Of a stretch of DNA of 64,000 nt, positions 1 through 8,664 are shown piece by piece. The stretch comes from Paenibacillus sp. OV219 (GTDB lineage: Bacteria; Bacillota; Bacilli; Paenibacillales; Paenibacillaceae): positions 708,863 to 772,862 of the forward strand of contig NZ_FOCJ01000002.1 in NCBI RefSeq assembly GCF_900110075.1. Reading direction: 5' to 3'. The notes beneath the pieces were generated by a model. The model did not search any database. It worked only from the letters and a program-made list of their open reading frames with translations, and was not told where the DNA came from. Numbering within the stretch: the first letter of the stretch is position 1; the number at the start of each line of letters is the position of its first letter. Both the position numbers and the translations under genes were made by a program.

Positions 1-1
1 A

Positions 2-739
2 AATATCGACGAGCTGCTGCTTTCCCAACCGGATACTGGGGAGCAAGGCCTTGAAATCGCTGAAGCGCTCGTTCGCAGCGGTGCAGTTGATATCGTTGTC
101 ATTGACTCTGTTGCAGCGCTCGTTCCGAAAGCGGAAATCGAAGGCGATATGGGCGACTCCCACGTTGGTCTGCAAGCTCGTCTGATGTCGCAGGCGCTTC
201 GTAAGCTGTCCGGTGCGATTAGCAAATCGAAGACGATTACGATTTTCATCAACCAGCTTCGTGAGAAAGTCGGCGTTATGTTCGGTAACCCTGAGACGAC
301 GCCAGGCGGCCGTGCGCTGAAGTTCTACTCCACGATCCGACTTGATGTGCGCCGTATTGAGTCTGTTAAGCAAGGTAACGATATTGTCGGTAACCGGACT
401 CGTATTAAAGTTGTAAAGAACAAAGTTGCTCCTCCATTTAAACAAGCAGAAGTCGATATTATGTACGGAGAGGGCATCTCCAAAGAGGGAAGTCTCGTTG
501 ATATCGGCGTCGAGCTGGAGATTATCCAGAAGAGCGGCGCTTGGTTCTCCTACAATGGCGAGCGTCTCGGCCAAGGTCGTGAGAATGCGAAGCAGTTCTT
601 GAAGGATCACCGCGATATTGCAGCGGTCATTGATAAGCTAATCCGCGAAGCAAGCAATGTGGCAGCGGCAGCGGCAGTGAATGAACCTGTAAGCCAAGAT
701 GACGATGATGATTTCGAGGACGAATTGGAAGTTGAATAA
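2..739 (+). CDS. recA: RecA recombinase, 3' part (5' end outside window)
   Basis: RecA forms ATP-dependent filaments on single-stranded DNA, catalyses strand exchange and triggers LexA self-cleavage. The reading frame is open from base 2, so the gene starts before the window and the Walker A region is missing. Visible are the Walker B strand ([11 protein letters not shown]), the loop L1/L2 region ([14 protein letters not shown], then [22 protein letters not shown]) and the C-terminal domain. The protein ends in an acidic tail ([13 protein letters not shown]), which in RecA proteins moderates DNA binding. A strong terminator follows, so recX is probably not served mainly by read-through. Identity is certain; only the 5' end is unknown. 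Confidence 0.98.
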   Translation, partial: NIDELLLSQPDTGEQGLEIAEALVRSGAVDIVVIDSVAALVPKAEIEGDMGDSHVGLQARLMSQALRKLSGAISKSKTITIFINQLREKVGVMFGNPETTPGGRALKFYSTIRLDVRRIESVKQGNDIVGNRTRIKVVKNKVAPPFKQAEVDIMYGEGISKEGSLVDIGVELEIIQKSGAWFSYNGERLGQGRENAKQFLKDHRDIAAVIDKLIREASNVAAAAAVNEPVSQDDDDDFEDELEVE

Positions 740-770
740 ACCTCTGTTGACTTATGTCAATTGGTAAATA

Positions 771-804
771 GAGAAGCACCTGTCAGCAGGTGCTTCTCTA
801 TTTT
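771..804 (+). terminator. Rho-independent terminator after recA
   Basis: A 12-bp perfect stem (771-782 with 787-798, GAGAAGCACCTG and its complement), a 4-nt loop and a TATTTTT run. It lies 31 bp after the recA stop. Confidence 0.9.
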
Positions 805-854
805 TGTAGGTATTGGATTATGTAGGTTTTGACAATAGTGAAGGGAGGAATTCG

Positions 855-1520
855 GTGCTAATTATTACCGGCGTGGAGCAGGATCGTAAATTAAAGCAAA
901 GGTACCATTTATTTGTAAATGATTCGCAGGAACCTTATATCAATGTACATGAAGACTTACTCATAAAGTTTCGTCTGCTCAAGGATCGCGAGATCCATGC
1001 TGACGAGCTGAAGGAAATTGTAGAAGAGGATAGCCGGCACCGCGCCTATATTACGGCGCTTGCGTACCTTGGAGCGAGGCAACGGACGGAGAAGGAGATA
1101 CTGCGCTACCTGGCTAGGAAAGAAATCGATGCCGAGGCGGCTGCGAAGGCGATTGTGCGACTGACGCAGGAAGGTTTGGTGAACGATAACCAATACGCGA
1201 ACATGTATGCGTCAGAGAAGATGAGAACTCAGCTGAAAGGCAGACGTCTTCTTCAGCAAGAGCTGCAGCAGCGCGGGATCTCCAAAGATATGGCGAAGCA
1301 AGCGTCGCAGGAGCTGAGCGCGGAATCGGAGCTGGAGGTCGCGGTGCGGGCGGCCCACAAAAAATGGCCTTATATTAAGGGAGAGCCGCGGGAGCGGAAA
1401 CAGAAGCTGGCTGCGTTTCTGCTTCGTCGAGGGTTTCCGATGAGCGTTGTGCGGGAAGCGGTCAAAGCTGCTGCGCAGCGGATGGAAGATGATGAAGATG
1501 GGCACATGCTTGACAATTGA
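855..1520 (+). CDS. recX: RecX, regulator of RecA
   Basis: RecX binds RecA filaments in the cytoplasm and modulates their growth. The protein is about 221 aa, built of tandem three-helix repeats; the motif TEKEILRYLARKEID with LTQEGLVND is characteristic of the family, and a basic stretch (QLKGRRLLQQELQQRGI) follows. I choose the GTG at 855 because GGGAGG (843-848) lies 6 nt upstream. An in-frame ATG at 813 would put this ribosome binding site inside the gene and has none of its own. The gene sits directly after recA, the usual position in Bacillales, but is separated from it by a terminator. Confidence 0.9.
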   Translation: MLIITGVEQDRKLKQRYHLFVNDSQEPYINVHEDLLIKFRLLKDREIHADELKEIVEEDSRHRAYITALAYLGARQRTEKEILRYLARKEIDAEAAAKAIVRLTQEGLVNDNQYANMYASEKMRTQLKGRRLLQQELQQRGISKDMAKQASQELSAESELEVAVRAAHKKWPYIKGEPRERKQKLAAFLLRRGFPMSVVREAVKAAAQRMEDDEDGHMLDN

Positions 1521-1539
1521 TTTTCACAACAGATAAAAT
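1510..1539 (+). promoter_or_regulatory. Sigma-A promoter for rny
   Basis: TTGACA (1510-1515), 18-bp spacer, TAAAAT (1534-1539). The -35 box overlaps the recX stop codon. It leaves a 5' UTR of roughly 160 nt before rny, in which I see no recognised RNA element. Confidence 0.7.
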
Positions 1540-1704
1540 GAGTTTGTATTATACATTTCTAGAATCGATTTTCCTTCCAAAAATTGATTCGAATCCATTA
1601 TTTCCGTCAATTAAGTAATGTACGTATCGGGTTAAAACCGGCTGTGAAAAAAACAAATACTATTCCCAAGCGATTGCTTAGGTGAGCAACAAGGAGGTGA
1701 GAAG

Positions 1705-3246
1705 ATGCCAGTATGGTTAGGTATCCTGATCGCTCTCGTTGTTGGTGTGATTTTCTTTGGTGTCGGTTATTTTATTCGCAAATCGATCGCCGAGGCCAAA
1801 ATTTCAAGCGCCGAGCAGGCCGCTAGTCAAATTATTGACAATGCGAGGAAAGAAGCCGAAGCGCTTAAGAAAGAAACGGTTCTCGAAGCGAAAGATGAAG
1901 TCCACAAGCTCCGTACCGAAGCTGAGAAAGACATTCGCGAACGTCGCAATGAGGTACAGCGACTTGAAAGACGACTGATTCAGAAAGAAGAGTCGTTGGA
2001 TAAAAAGATAGAAGCGCTGGAACGCAAAGAAGAACAAGTAGCCAACAAAGAGAAGCGGATCGAGGAAACACAAGAACAAATCGATTCCCTTTACAAGCAG
2101 CAGCTTAGTGAGCTGGAACGTATCTCGAACTTGACGATGGAGGATGCGAAACAGATCATCCTGACTAACGTTGAACAAGAGATTCGCCACGAAACTGCGC
2201 AAATGATTAAAGAGATCGAGCAGCAAGCGAAGGAAGAAGCAGATAAGAAGGCTCGTGACATTATCTCGCTCGCTATCCAACGCTGTGCAGCTGATCACGT
2301 GGCTGAAACTACGGTATCCGTAGTTGCATTGCCAAATGAAGAGATGAAAGGCCGCATTATCGGACGTGAAGGCCGCAACATTCGCGCACTGGAAACGTTG
2401 ACCGGTATCGATCTCATTATTGACGATACACCGGAAGCGGTCATCTTGTCTGGTTTCGATCCAATTCGCCGTGAAATTGCTCGTACTTCCCTCGAGAAGC
2501 TCGTTGCAGATGGTCGTATCCATCCTGCACGGATTGAGGAAATGGTTGAGAAGTCACGTAAAGAAGTGGACGAACGTATCCGTGAATACGGAGAACAGGC
2601 GACGTATGAAGTTGGTGTGCATGGCTTGCATCCAGATCTCATTAAAATTTTAGGCCGCCTCAAATATCGTACAAGCTATGGTCAGAACGTGCTCAAGCAC
2701 TCCATGGAAGTCGCTTATTTGTCAGGTCTCATGGCTGCAGAGCTGGGTGTAGACATTACGCTTGCAAGACGTGCAGGTTTGCTGCATGATATCGGCAAAG
2801 CGCTCGATCATGAAGTGGAAGGCTCACATGTCGAGATCGGCGTAGAGCTGGCCAAGAAGTACAAAGAGCATCCTGTTGTTATCAACAGTATCGCTTCCCA
2901 CCATGGCGATTGCGAAGCAACCTCGGTTATCGCAATGCTAGTCGGCGCAGCAGATGCATTGTCGGCGGCACGGCCTGGTGCAAGAAGAGAGACGCTCGAA
3001 ACGTATATTAAACGTCTGGAGAAGCTTGAAGGCATTTCCGAATCGTTCGAAGGTGTTGAGAAGTCGTATGCGATCCAAGCAGGCCGCGAGGTTCGTGTTA
3101 TGGTTCAACCGGAGAAGATCGACGATACCGAAGCATTCCGCTTGGCGCGTGATATTACGAAGAAGATCGAGAGTGAACTCGATTACCCAGGGCATATTAA
3201 AGTTACAGTTATCCGCGAGACGCGGGCTGTCGAATATGCCAAATAA
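1705..3246 (+). CDS. rny: Ribonuclease Y
   Basis: RNase Y is the membrane-anchored endoribonuclease that starts bulk mRNA decay in Firmicutes. At 513 aa it has the family's usual size and domain order: one N-terminal membrane segment (about residues 4-23), a long charged coiled coil (about 30-190), a KH RNA-binding domain (about 210-273, with [10 protein letters not shown]) and an HD domain with the metal ligands H332 and H361-D362 ([11 protein letters not shown]). AAGGAGGTGAG ends 5 nt before the ATG. It lies upstream of ymdB, as in Bacillus subtilis, but three hairpins separate the two genes here. RNase Y also acts with the Ric proteins; a ricA gene is found at 10993. Confidence 0.98.
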   Translation: MPVWLGILIALVVGVIFFGVGYFIRKSIAEAKISSAEQAASQIIDNARKEAEALKKETVLEAKDEVHKLRTEAEKDIRERRNEVQRLERRLIQKEESLDKKIEALERKEEQVANKEKRIEETQEQIDSLYKQQLSELERISNLTMEDAKQIILTNVEQEIRHETAQMIKEIEQQAKEEADKKARDIISLAIQRCAADHVAETTVSVVALPNEEMKGRIIGREGRNIRALETLTGIDLIIDDTPEAVILSGFDPIRREIARTSLEKLVADGRIHPARIEEMVEKSRKEVDERIREYGEQATYEVGVHGLHPDLIKILGRLKYRTSYGQNVLKHSMEVAYLSGLMAAELGVDITLARRAGLLHDIGKALDHEVEGSHVEIGVELAKKYKEHPVVINSIASHHGDCEATSVIAMLVGAADALSAARPGARRETLETYIKRLEKLEGISESFEGVEKSYAIQAGREVRVMVQPEKIDDTEAFRLARDITKKIESELDYPGHIKVTVIRETRAVEYAK

Positions 3247-3262
3247 CTTTCATAGCAATTAA

Positions 3263-3299
3263 CTAGAAAAGTGGCTGCTTGCGGCCACTTTTCTAGTCT
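3263..3299 (+). terminator. Terminator-like hairpin after rny
   Basis: Perfect 13-bp stem: CTAGAAAAGTGGC (3263-3275) pairs with 3284-3296, with an 8-nt loop. The T-rich tail is short (TCTT), so termination may be partial. Confidence 0.65.
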
Positions 3300-3300
3300 T

Positions 3301-3347
3301 AAAATATAAGCAAAGAATAGGTTGTTCCTATACTTTGCTTATATTTT
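3301..3347 (+). repeat. 47-nt near-perfect inverted repeat
   Basis: AAAATATAAGCAAAG (3301-3315) pairs perfectly with 3333-3347. After one A/A mismatch, ATAGG (3317-3321) pairs with 3327-3331, leaving a TTGTT loop. The arm on either strand ends in TATTTT, so it could terminate in both directions or protect RNA ends. Confidence 0.7.
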
Positions 3348-3361
3348 CACGCGAAACGTTA

Positions 3362-3389
3362 GCTGTCGCCGTCAGAGGAAGGCGACAGC
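3362..3389 (+). repeat. Third hairpin in the rny-ymdB gap
   Basis: GCTGTCGCC (3362-3370) pairs perfectly with 3381-3389 around a 10-nt loop. It has no T tract, so it is not a typical terminator. It lies 33 bp before the ymdB start. Confidence 0.6.
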
Positions 3390-3421
3390 CGTTTACGCTC
3401 GGATTAGAGAGGTTTGATTAA

Positions 3422-4216
3422 ATGAACGTATTATTTATTGGTGATATTGTTGGCAGCGTTGGACGTACCGCAGTGAAGAAGGTACTGCCTGCATTGCAGT
3501 CAAAGTATAACCCGCACATCATCATAGCGAACGGGGAGAATGCCGCTGCAGGAAGAGGCATTACAGCTGCGATTGTGAAAGAGCTGCTCGATGCTGGCGT
3601 ACACGGGATTACGATGGGTAACCACACGTGGGACAACAAAGATATTTTCGAGTGGATTGATGATCAACCGCGCATTGTAAGACCAGCTAACTATGTTGAA
3701 GGCGTACCGGGTCAAGGTGCAACGATCATTAAAGCGAATGGCAAGGAACTTGCTATCGTGAATCTGCAAGGCCGGACATTCCTGCCGCCTATCGATTGTC
3801 CATTCCGCAAGGCGGATGAACTGATTGAGCAGTTGCAGCAGAAGACGAAGAACATTCTCGTTGATTTCCACGCAGAAGCGACTTCGGAGAAAATCGCGAT
3901 GGGCTGGTATCTGGATGGACGAGCCTCGATCGTTGTCGGTACACATACGCATGTGCAGACGAATGATGATACGATTCTTCCGCTTGGTACAGCTTTCTTG
4001 ACGGATGTTGGTATGGTCGGTCCGAAGAATGGAGTACTCGGCATGGATCGCGATGTAGTGCTACATAGGTTTCTAACGCAAATGCCAACGCGGTTCGTCG
4101 TTGACGAAGGCGACTGGCATTTCCATGCGATTGTCGTAGATATCGACGACGCGACTGGTAAGGCACGCAAGATCCAGAAAGTCCGTTTAACGGAGACAGA
4201 TTGGCTGCTCATGTAG
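3422..4216 (+). CDS. ymdB: YmdB metallophosphoesterase (TIGR00282 family)
   Basis: In B. subtilis YmdB hydrolyses 2',3'-cyclic nucleotides and influences the biofilm/motility switch and nanotubes. This 264-aa protein has the complete metallophosphoesterase pattern: GDIVG (first metal-binding Asp near the N terminus), NGENAAAGRG, GNHTWDN, VDFHAEATSEK and the C-terminal VGTHTHVQTND. AGAGAGG sits about 10 nt before the ATG. The gene follows rny as in B. subtilis but is preceded by three hairpins, so independent control is possible. A terminator overlaps its stop codon. Confidence 0.95.
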   Translation: MNVLFIGDIVGSVGRTAVKKVLPALQSKYNPHIIIANGENAAAGRGITAAIVKELLDAGVHGITMGNHTWDNKDIFEWIDDQPRIVRPANYVEGVPGQGATIIKANGKELAIVNLQGRTFLPPIDCPFRKADELIEQLQQKTKNILVDFHAEATSEKIAMGWYLDGRASIVVGTHTHVQTNDDTILPLGTAFLTDVGMVGPKNGVLGMDRDVVLHRFLTQMPTRFVVDEGDWHFHAIVVDIDDATGKARKIQKVRLTETDWLLM

Positions 4217-4236
4217 CGGCCTTTTTTTCTTTTTTG
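4203..4236 (+). terminator. Terminator overlapping the ymdB stop codon
   Basis: Stem GGCTGCT (4203-4209) with AGCGGCC (4215-4221, one G-U pair), followed by seven Ts, C, and more Ts. The ymdB stop TAG (4214-4216) lies at the loop/stem junction. Confidence 0.75.
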
Positions 4237-4318
4237 AGCCTATTCGTCATCGACTGCAATGCTATTCTATTAAAATTCTCACAATTCAGAAGATTTTGCT
4301 AACTAGCTCTGAAAATAA

Positions 4319-4345
4319 GAAGGAATTATTTCACCTCTCTCGAAT
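4319..4345 (+). promoter_or_regulatory. Sigma-H-type promoter of spoVS
   Basis: AGGAATT (4321-4327), 14 nt, GAAT (4342-4345). This fits the Bacillus sigma-H pattern (RnAGGAwWW, then RnnGAAT). spoVS of B. subtilis is known to depend on sigma-H. The start codon lies about 50 nt downstream. Confidence 0.75.
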
Positions 4346-4396
4346 ACTATCTAAGTAGCAGTATTCATCCATCTTTCCCGAGGAGGTATACTTTCC

Positions 4397-4657
4397 ATGG
4401 ATGTCTTAAAAGTTTCAGCAAAGTCCAATCCAAATTCTGTTGCAGGGGCGCTTGCAGGCGTATTACGCGAACGCGGCGCGGCTGAATTACAAGCAATCGG
4501 GGCTGGTGCGTTGAATCAAGCTGTAAAGGCGGTTGCGATCGCAAGGGGGTTTGTCGCTCCGAGCGGTGTGGATCTAATCTGTATCCCGGCGTTCACAGAC
4601 ATTATAATTGACGGTGAAGATCGGACAGCTATTAAGCTGATCGTGGAACCAAGATAG
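4397..4657 (+). CDS. spoVS: SpoVS, stage V sporulation protein
   Basis: SpoVS is a small Alba-like protein, very highly conserved, needed for normal progression through sporulation; loss affects septation and coat assembly. At 86 aa it is the usual length, with family hallmarks MDVLKVSAKSNPNSVAGALA near the N terminus and a GEDRTAIKL end. GAGGAGGT precedes the ATG by about 11 nt. It is monocistronic: a sigma-H promoter lies upstream and a terminator downstream. Confidence 0.98.
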   Translation: MDVLKVSAKSNPNSVAGALAGVLRERGAAELQAIGAGALNQAVKAVAIARGFVAPSGVDLICIPAFTDIIIDGEDRTAIKLIVEPR

Positions 4658-4693
4658 TGCAATAGGAGTTTAAATATAGGAGTAATCTAATGG

Positions 4694-4722
4694 ACCTGTT
4701 TACGACGTAGGCAGGTTTTTTT
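4694..4722 (+). terminator. Terminator after spoVS
   Basis: ACCTG (4694-4698) pairs with CAGGT around a 13-nt loop, and is followed by seven Ts. The stem is short but the T tract is good. Confidence 0.55.
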
Positions 4723-4769
4723 GCGTTAACCGAGTTGGACTGCTTATCAAAAGGGAGGCGTTCAGTAAG

Positions 4770-5723
4770 ATGGCTAGTTTAAATAGTGCAGATTTTCATT
4801 GTGATGTGCTGTGGAAGCTGTTAGAGGATCCTTCGCTTTCATTCGAGCACGATACCACAAACGCGCTGGACGTAACTTTGCCGAGACTAAGACAGGCTGG
4901 GGCAGTGCTGCAGACGTTTGCCATCTACGTATCGGATCGTACGGAGAAATCCATGATTCCGATTCTTCGAAGCATTGATCTGTTCCATCGCAAGGTGCTT
5001 ACAGTGCCAGATATGACCTTCGTGCGTTCGTCAGATGATGCGGCTAAGCTGCAGAGCAAGAGCAGCGGCAAGATCGGAGCTATGCTCTCGCTTGAAGGAG
5101 TGGACGGGCTCCACGGCGATCTCGCGATGCTTCGCATTCTATTTGCGCTTGGCGTCAGGGCGGTCGGGCTCACATGGAACCATGCCAACTGGGCGGCAGA
5201 CGGTGTGATGGAGCCAAGAGGAGGCGGACTAACAAAAAAAGGCCGCGCCTTAGTAGAAGAATGTAATAGATTGGGTATAATGGTTGATGTATCTCATTTG
5301 AGCGACCGCGCATTTTGGGACGTGCTCCATCTGTCTGCGAAGCCGGTCATTGCTTCCCATTCCAATTGTCGGACGATTTGCCCGCATCCACGTAACCTGG
5401 CTGATGATCAGCTGTCGGCGCTGCTTGCCGCAGGAGGTATGGTTGGGGTTACTTTCGTGCCGCATTTTGTCGCCTCTCATCATCCTGTACAAATTACTGA
5501 CGTGCTGCGTCACATAGAGCGAATATGCGAGCTAGGCGGGATAGAACAGCTTATGTTCGGTTCAGACTTCGACGGAATTGAAGAGTACGTGCATGGGCTT
5601 GCGCATCCTGGCGATGTAGAACAACTGCAAAAGGCACTACTATCGCATTATTCTGAATCAACCGTAGCCGGATTCTGTTCGGGCAATTTGCTGCAATTTC
5701 TTGTAAAGCATCTGCCTGAATGA
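4770..5723 (+). CDS. Membrane dipeptidase (peptidase M19 family)
   Basis: The 317-aa protein belongs to the zinc dipeptidase M19 family (renal dipeptidase-like), which cleaves dipeptides including L,D forms. The binuclear zinc motifs are in order: HCDVLWKL (HxD), SLEGVDGLHGD (metal-bridging Glu), VDVSHLSD, a His in ASHSNCR, and GSDFDGI near the C terminus. No signal peptide is visible, so it is probably cytoplasmic. AAGGGAGG lies about 12 nt before the ATG. It occupies the position held by similar dipeptidase genes next to spoVS in other Bacillales. Confidence 0.93.
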   Translation: MASLNSADFHCDVLWKLLEDPSLSFEHDTTNALDVTLPRLRQAGAVLQTFAIYVSDRTEKSMIPILRSIDLFHRKVLTVPDMTFVRSSDDAAKLQSKSSGKIGAMLSLEGVDGLHGDLAMLRILFALGVRAVGLTWNHANWAADGVMEPRGGGLTKKGRALVEECNRLGIMVDVSHLSDRAFWDVLHLSAKPVIASHSNCRTICPHPRNLADDQLSALLAAGGMVGVTFVPHFVASHHPVQITDVLRHIERICELGGIEQLMFGSDFDGIEEYVHGLAHPGDVEQLQKALLSHYSESTVAGFCSGNLLQFLVKHLPE

Positions 5724-5799
5724 ACGATTAGGGGATTCCATTCTGTTTGTGATATGGATATAATCGAAAAGAACTATGCTATAAATCCGAGATTTCTAC

Positions 5800-5828
5800 T
5801 TGCATTTTACTACTTTGGGACATAAAAT
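5800..5828 (+). promoter_or_regulatory. Putative sigma-A promoter of korAB
   Basis: TTGCAT (5800-5805), 17-bp spacer, TAAAAT (5823-5828). An imperfect dyad around CATAAAATTTATG overlaps the -10 box and could bind a repressor, but I cannot name one. Confidence 0.55.
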
Positions 5829-5967
5829 TTATGTGACTGTTAAAAAGTTTTAATATTTTATTAACATTCGGCTTGTATACGTTTTAATCATAGTCATGTC
5901 TGAATGTTCACCGCACAAAACTAATGTCGAACATATTGCAGGTTCATCAAAAGAGGAGATGGGCATT

Positions 5968-7701
5968 TTGATTAGTCAATTGTCTTGGAAAATCGGGGGA
6001 CAACAAGGGGAAGGCGTAGAAAGTACCGACCGTATTTTCTCGACAGCATTGAACCGTTTGGGTTACTACTTGTATGGATACCGTCATTTCTCGTCACGTA
6101 TTAAAGGCGGTCATACGAATAATAAAATCCGGATCAGCACGAAACCGATGCTAGCCATCTCGGATGATTTGGACATCCTGGTTGCGTTCGACCAAGAAAG
6201 CATTGATCTGAATGCGCATGAGCTGCGTCCAGGCGGCGTAGTCGTGGCGGACGCGAAGTTCAATCCGACACTGCCAGAGGGCATCAATGCTCGTCTGTTC
6301 CCAGTTCCGATCACTTCGATCGCAGAAGAGCTTGGCACATCCCTTATGAAGAACATGGTGGCATCCGGCGCGTCTTGGGCGCTGCTTGGCCTGCCAGTAG
6401 ATGTATTTAATAAAGCAGTAGAAGAAGAGTTCGGCCGTAAAGGCCCGGCTATCGTAGAGAAGAACATTGAAGCGGTTAAACGCGGCTCTGACTTCGTACT
6501 TGAGCTGGCAGGCGGCCCGCTGGAAGAGTTCCTTCTGGACCCGGCAGACGGCAAACAGAAGCTGTTCATGATTGGTAACGAAGCGATTGGCCTTGGCGCT
6601 GTCGCTGGCGGCTGCCGACTGATGAGCGCATATCCGATTACTCCGGCTTCAGAGGTCATGGAATATCTGATTAAGAAGCTTCCTAAGTTCGGCGGCACAG
6701 TCGTTCAAACGGAAGACGAAATCGCAGCAGTAACGATGGCAATCGGCGCGAACTATGCAGGTGTTCGTACGATGACCGCTTCAGCAGGCCCTGGCCTGTC
6801 GCTTATGATGGAAGCGATCGGTCTTGCTGGTATGACAGAAACTCCGCTCGTAATCGTAGATACGCAGCGTGGGGGCCCTTCAACAGGCTTGCCGACGAAG
6901 CAAGAGCAATCCGACTTGAACGCAATGGTATACGGTACGCATGGCGAAATTCCGAAGATCGTAATCGCGCCTGCTACTTTGGAAGATTGCTTCTATGACA
7001 CCATTGAATCTTTCAACCTGTCGGAGCAATACCAAGTACCGGTTATTCTCATGACAGACCTTCAGCTCTCGCTTGGTAAGCAATCATGCGAACCGCTGGA
7101 TCTAAATAAAATGCCGATCAACCGTGGTAAAATTGTACGCGATCTGCCAGAGCTTGAAGCGAATACTTTGTTCAAGCGTTATGAGTTAACTGATGATGGT
7201 GTCTCGCCGCGCGTTATCCCTGGCGACAAGAACGGCTTGCATCACGTAACGGGCGTTGAGCATGATGAAACAGGCCGTCCATCGGAGAGTGCAATTAACC
7301 GTAAAAAGATGATGGATAAGCGTCTGAATAAGCTTAACGGCATGCACATCCGCGATGCGGTTCGTGCGGATGCGCCTCACGCTGAAGCGGATCTGCTCAT
7401 CATCGGTATGGGCTCGACTGGCGGTACAATTGACGAAGCGCGTCTTCGCCTTGCAGAAGACGGCTTGAAGACGAACCACATTACAATCCGTCAGATCCAC
7501 CCATTCCCGACAGATATGGTGAAGTCTTACCTGGCTGGCGCGAAGAATATCGTTGTTCTTGAGAACAATGCAACTGGACAGCTGGCAGATCAAGTGAAAC
7601 TGCACACAGGCTACGGCGACAAGATCAAGAACATATTGAAATACGACGGCAATCCGTTCCTGCCTTCCGAAGTGCACAAAGCATGCAAGGAGTTGGTCTA
7701 A
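5968..7701 (+). CDS. korA: 2-oxoacid:ferredoxin oxidoreductase, alpha subunit (gamma-alpha fusion)
   Basis: With KorB this catalyses CoA-dependent oxidative decarboxylation of a 2-oxoacid, probably 2-oxoglutarate, reducing ferredoxin. An N-terminal gamma-type domain (ISQLSWKIGGQQGEGVES, then YGYRHFSSRIKGGH, about residues 1-180) is fused to the pyrimidine-binding alpha domain (AYPITPASEVMEY, then DEIAAVTMAIGANYAG), and a transketolase-C-like end follows. I prefer the TTG at 5968: GAGGAG (5953-5958) is 9 nt upstream, and homologues begin at this MISQLSWK position. An ATG at 5896 would add 24 unconserved residues. It is separated from korB by one base. The exact substrate is inferred from family. 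Confidence 0.93.
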   Translation: MISQLSWKIGGQQGEGVESTDRIFSTALNRLGYYLYGYRHFSSRIKGGHTNNKIRISTKPMLAISDDLDILVAFDQESIDLNAHELRPGGVVVADAKFNPTLPEGINARLFPVPITSIAEELGTSLMKNMVASGASWALLGLPVDVFNKAVEEEFGRKGPAIVEKNIEAVKRGSDFVLELAGGPLEEFLLDPADGKQKLFMIGNEAIGLGAVAGGCRLMSAYPITPASEVMEYLIKKLPKFGGTVVQTEDEIAAVTMAIGANYAGVRTMTASAGPGLSLMMEAIGLAGMTETPLVIVDTQRGGPSTGLPTKQEQSDLNAMVYGTHGEIPKIVIAPATLEDCFYDTIESFNLSEQYQVPVILMTDLQLSLGKQSCEPLDLNKMPINRGKIVRDLPELEANTLFKRYELTDDGVSPRVIPGDKNGLHHVTGVEHDETGRPSESAINRKKMMDKRLNKLNGMHIRDAVRADAPHAEADLLIIGMGSTGGTIDEARLRLAEDGLKTNHITIRQIHPFPTDMVKSYLAGAKNIVVLENNATGQLADQVKLHTGYGDKIKNILKYDGNPFLPSEVHKACKELV

Positions 7702-7702
7702 G

Positions 7703-8569
7703 ATGGCAACATTTAAAGAGTTTCGTAACAACGTAAAACCGAACTGGTGCCCAGGCTGCGGAGACTTCTCCGTTCAGGCTGCGATCCAGCGTGCTGCTGC
7801 GAACGTCGGCCTTGAGCCGGAAGGATTGGCTGTTATTTCGGGTATCGGCTGCTCAGGCCGTATCTCCGGTTATGTGAATGCATACGGCTTGCACGGTATT
7901 CATGGCCGCGCGCTTCCAATCGCGCAAGGCGTGAAGCTGGCGAACCGCGAGCTTACGGTTATCGCTTCCGGCGGTGACGGCGACGGCTTCGCAATCGGTA
8001 TGGGCCACACGGTTCATGCGATTCGCCGTAACATTGACTTGACTTACATCGTTATGGATAACCAAATTTACGGTTTGACGAAAGGTCAAACATCGCCGCG
8101 TTCTGCGGAAGGCTTTAAGACGAAGTCGACACCGGAAGGGTCGATTGAGTCCACATTGTCGCCGCTTGAAATCGCAATGTCCGCTGGCGCGACATTCATC
8201 GCGCAATCGTTCTCCAGCGATCTGAAGCAGCTCACAGCGCTCATCGAAGCTGGTTTGAACCACAAGGGCTTCTCACTCATCAACGTATTCAGCCCATGCG
8301 TAACGTTCAACAAAGTGAACACTTACGACTGGTTCAAAGAGAACATCGTTAACCTGGAACAATTCCCAGATTACGATCCATCGAATCGGATCGCGGCGAT
8401 GAACAAGATCATGGAAACGAACGGCATGCTTACTGGCCTTATCTACCAGAACAAACAGCGTCAAGCATATGAAAGCATGATCAGCGGCTTCAAGCCGGAA
8501 GGTCTTGCAAACCAGGAGCTGTCCTTGTCTCAAGACCAGTTCGACAAGCTGCTTACTGAATTTAAATAA
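7703..8569 (+). CDS. korB: 2-oxoacid:ferredoxin oxidoreductase, beta subunit
   Basis: The beta subunit binds thiamine diphosphate and a [4Fe-4S] cluster. The 288-aa protein shows WCPGCGDF (C16, C19), GIGCSGR, the TPP/Mg motif SGGDGDGFAIG followed by DNQIYGLTKGQTSP, and a later Cys in FSPCVTFN. AAGGAG ends 10 nt before the ATG and lies inside the korA 3' end, so the pair is translationally close. A weak terminator follows. Confidence 0.95.
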   Translation: MATFKEFRNNVKPNWCPGCGDFSVQAAIQRAAANVGLEPEGLAVISGIGCSGRISGYVNAYGLHGIHGRALPIAQGVKLANRELTVIASGGDGDGFAIGMGHTVHAIRRNIDLTYIVMDNQIYGLTKGQTSPRSAEGFKTKSTPEGSIESTLSPLEIAMSAGATFIAQSFSSDLKQLTALIEAGLNHKGFSLINVFSPCVTFNKVNTYDWFKENIVNLEQFPDYDPSNRIAAMNKIMETNGMLTGLIYQNKQRQAYESMISGFKPEGLANQELSLSQDQFDKLLTEFK

Positions 8570-8589
8570 AGAACCGTTATATAATAATG

Positions 8590-8629
8590 AAGGCATATCG
8601 TCGCTAACCGCGATCGGTATGCCTTTCTT
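8590..8629 (+). terminator. Probable terminator after korB
   Basis: AAGGCATA (8590-8597) pairs perfectly with TATGCCTT (8618-8625), and inner bases extend the stem. Only a weak TCTT tail follows. Confidence 0.5.
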
Positions 8630-8664
8630 AACGACAACGACATGACAAAGAGGTGTTATTACAT

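Noticed and set aside
1804..2523. Long open frame on the minus strand inside rny
   Set aside because: It mirrors the Glu/Lys-rich coiled coil of RNase Y in the opposite frame, has no ribosome binding site and lies fully within a conserved gene.
5821..5835. Rex- or Fur-like dyad in the korA promoter
   Set aside because: CATAAAATTTATG is imperfect and does not match the Rex or Fur consensus well enough to name a regulator.
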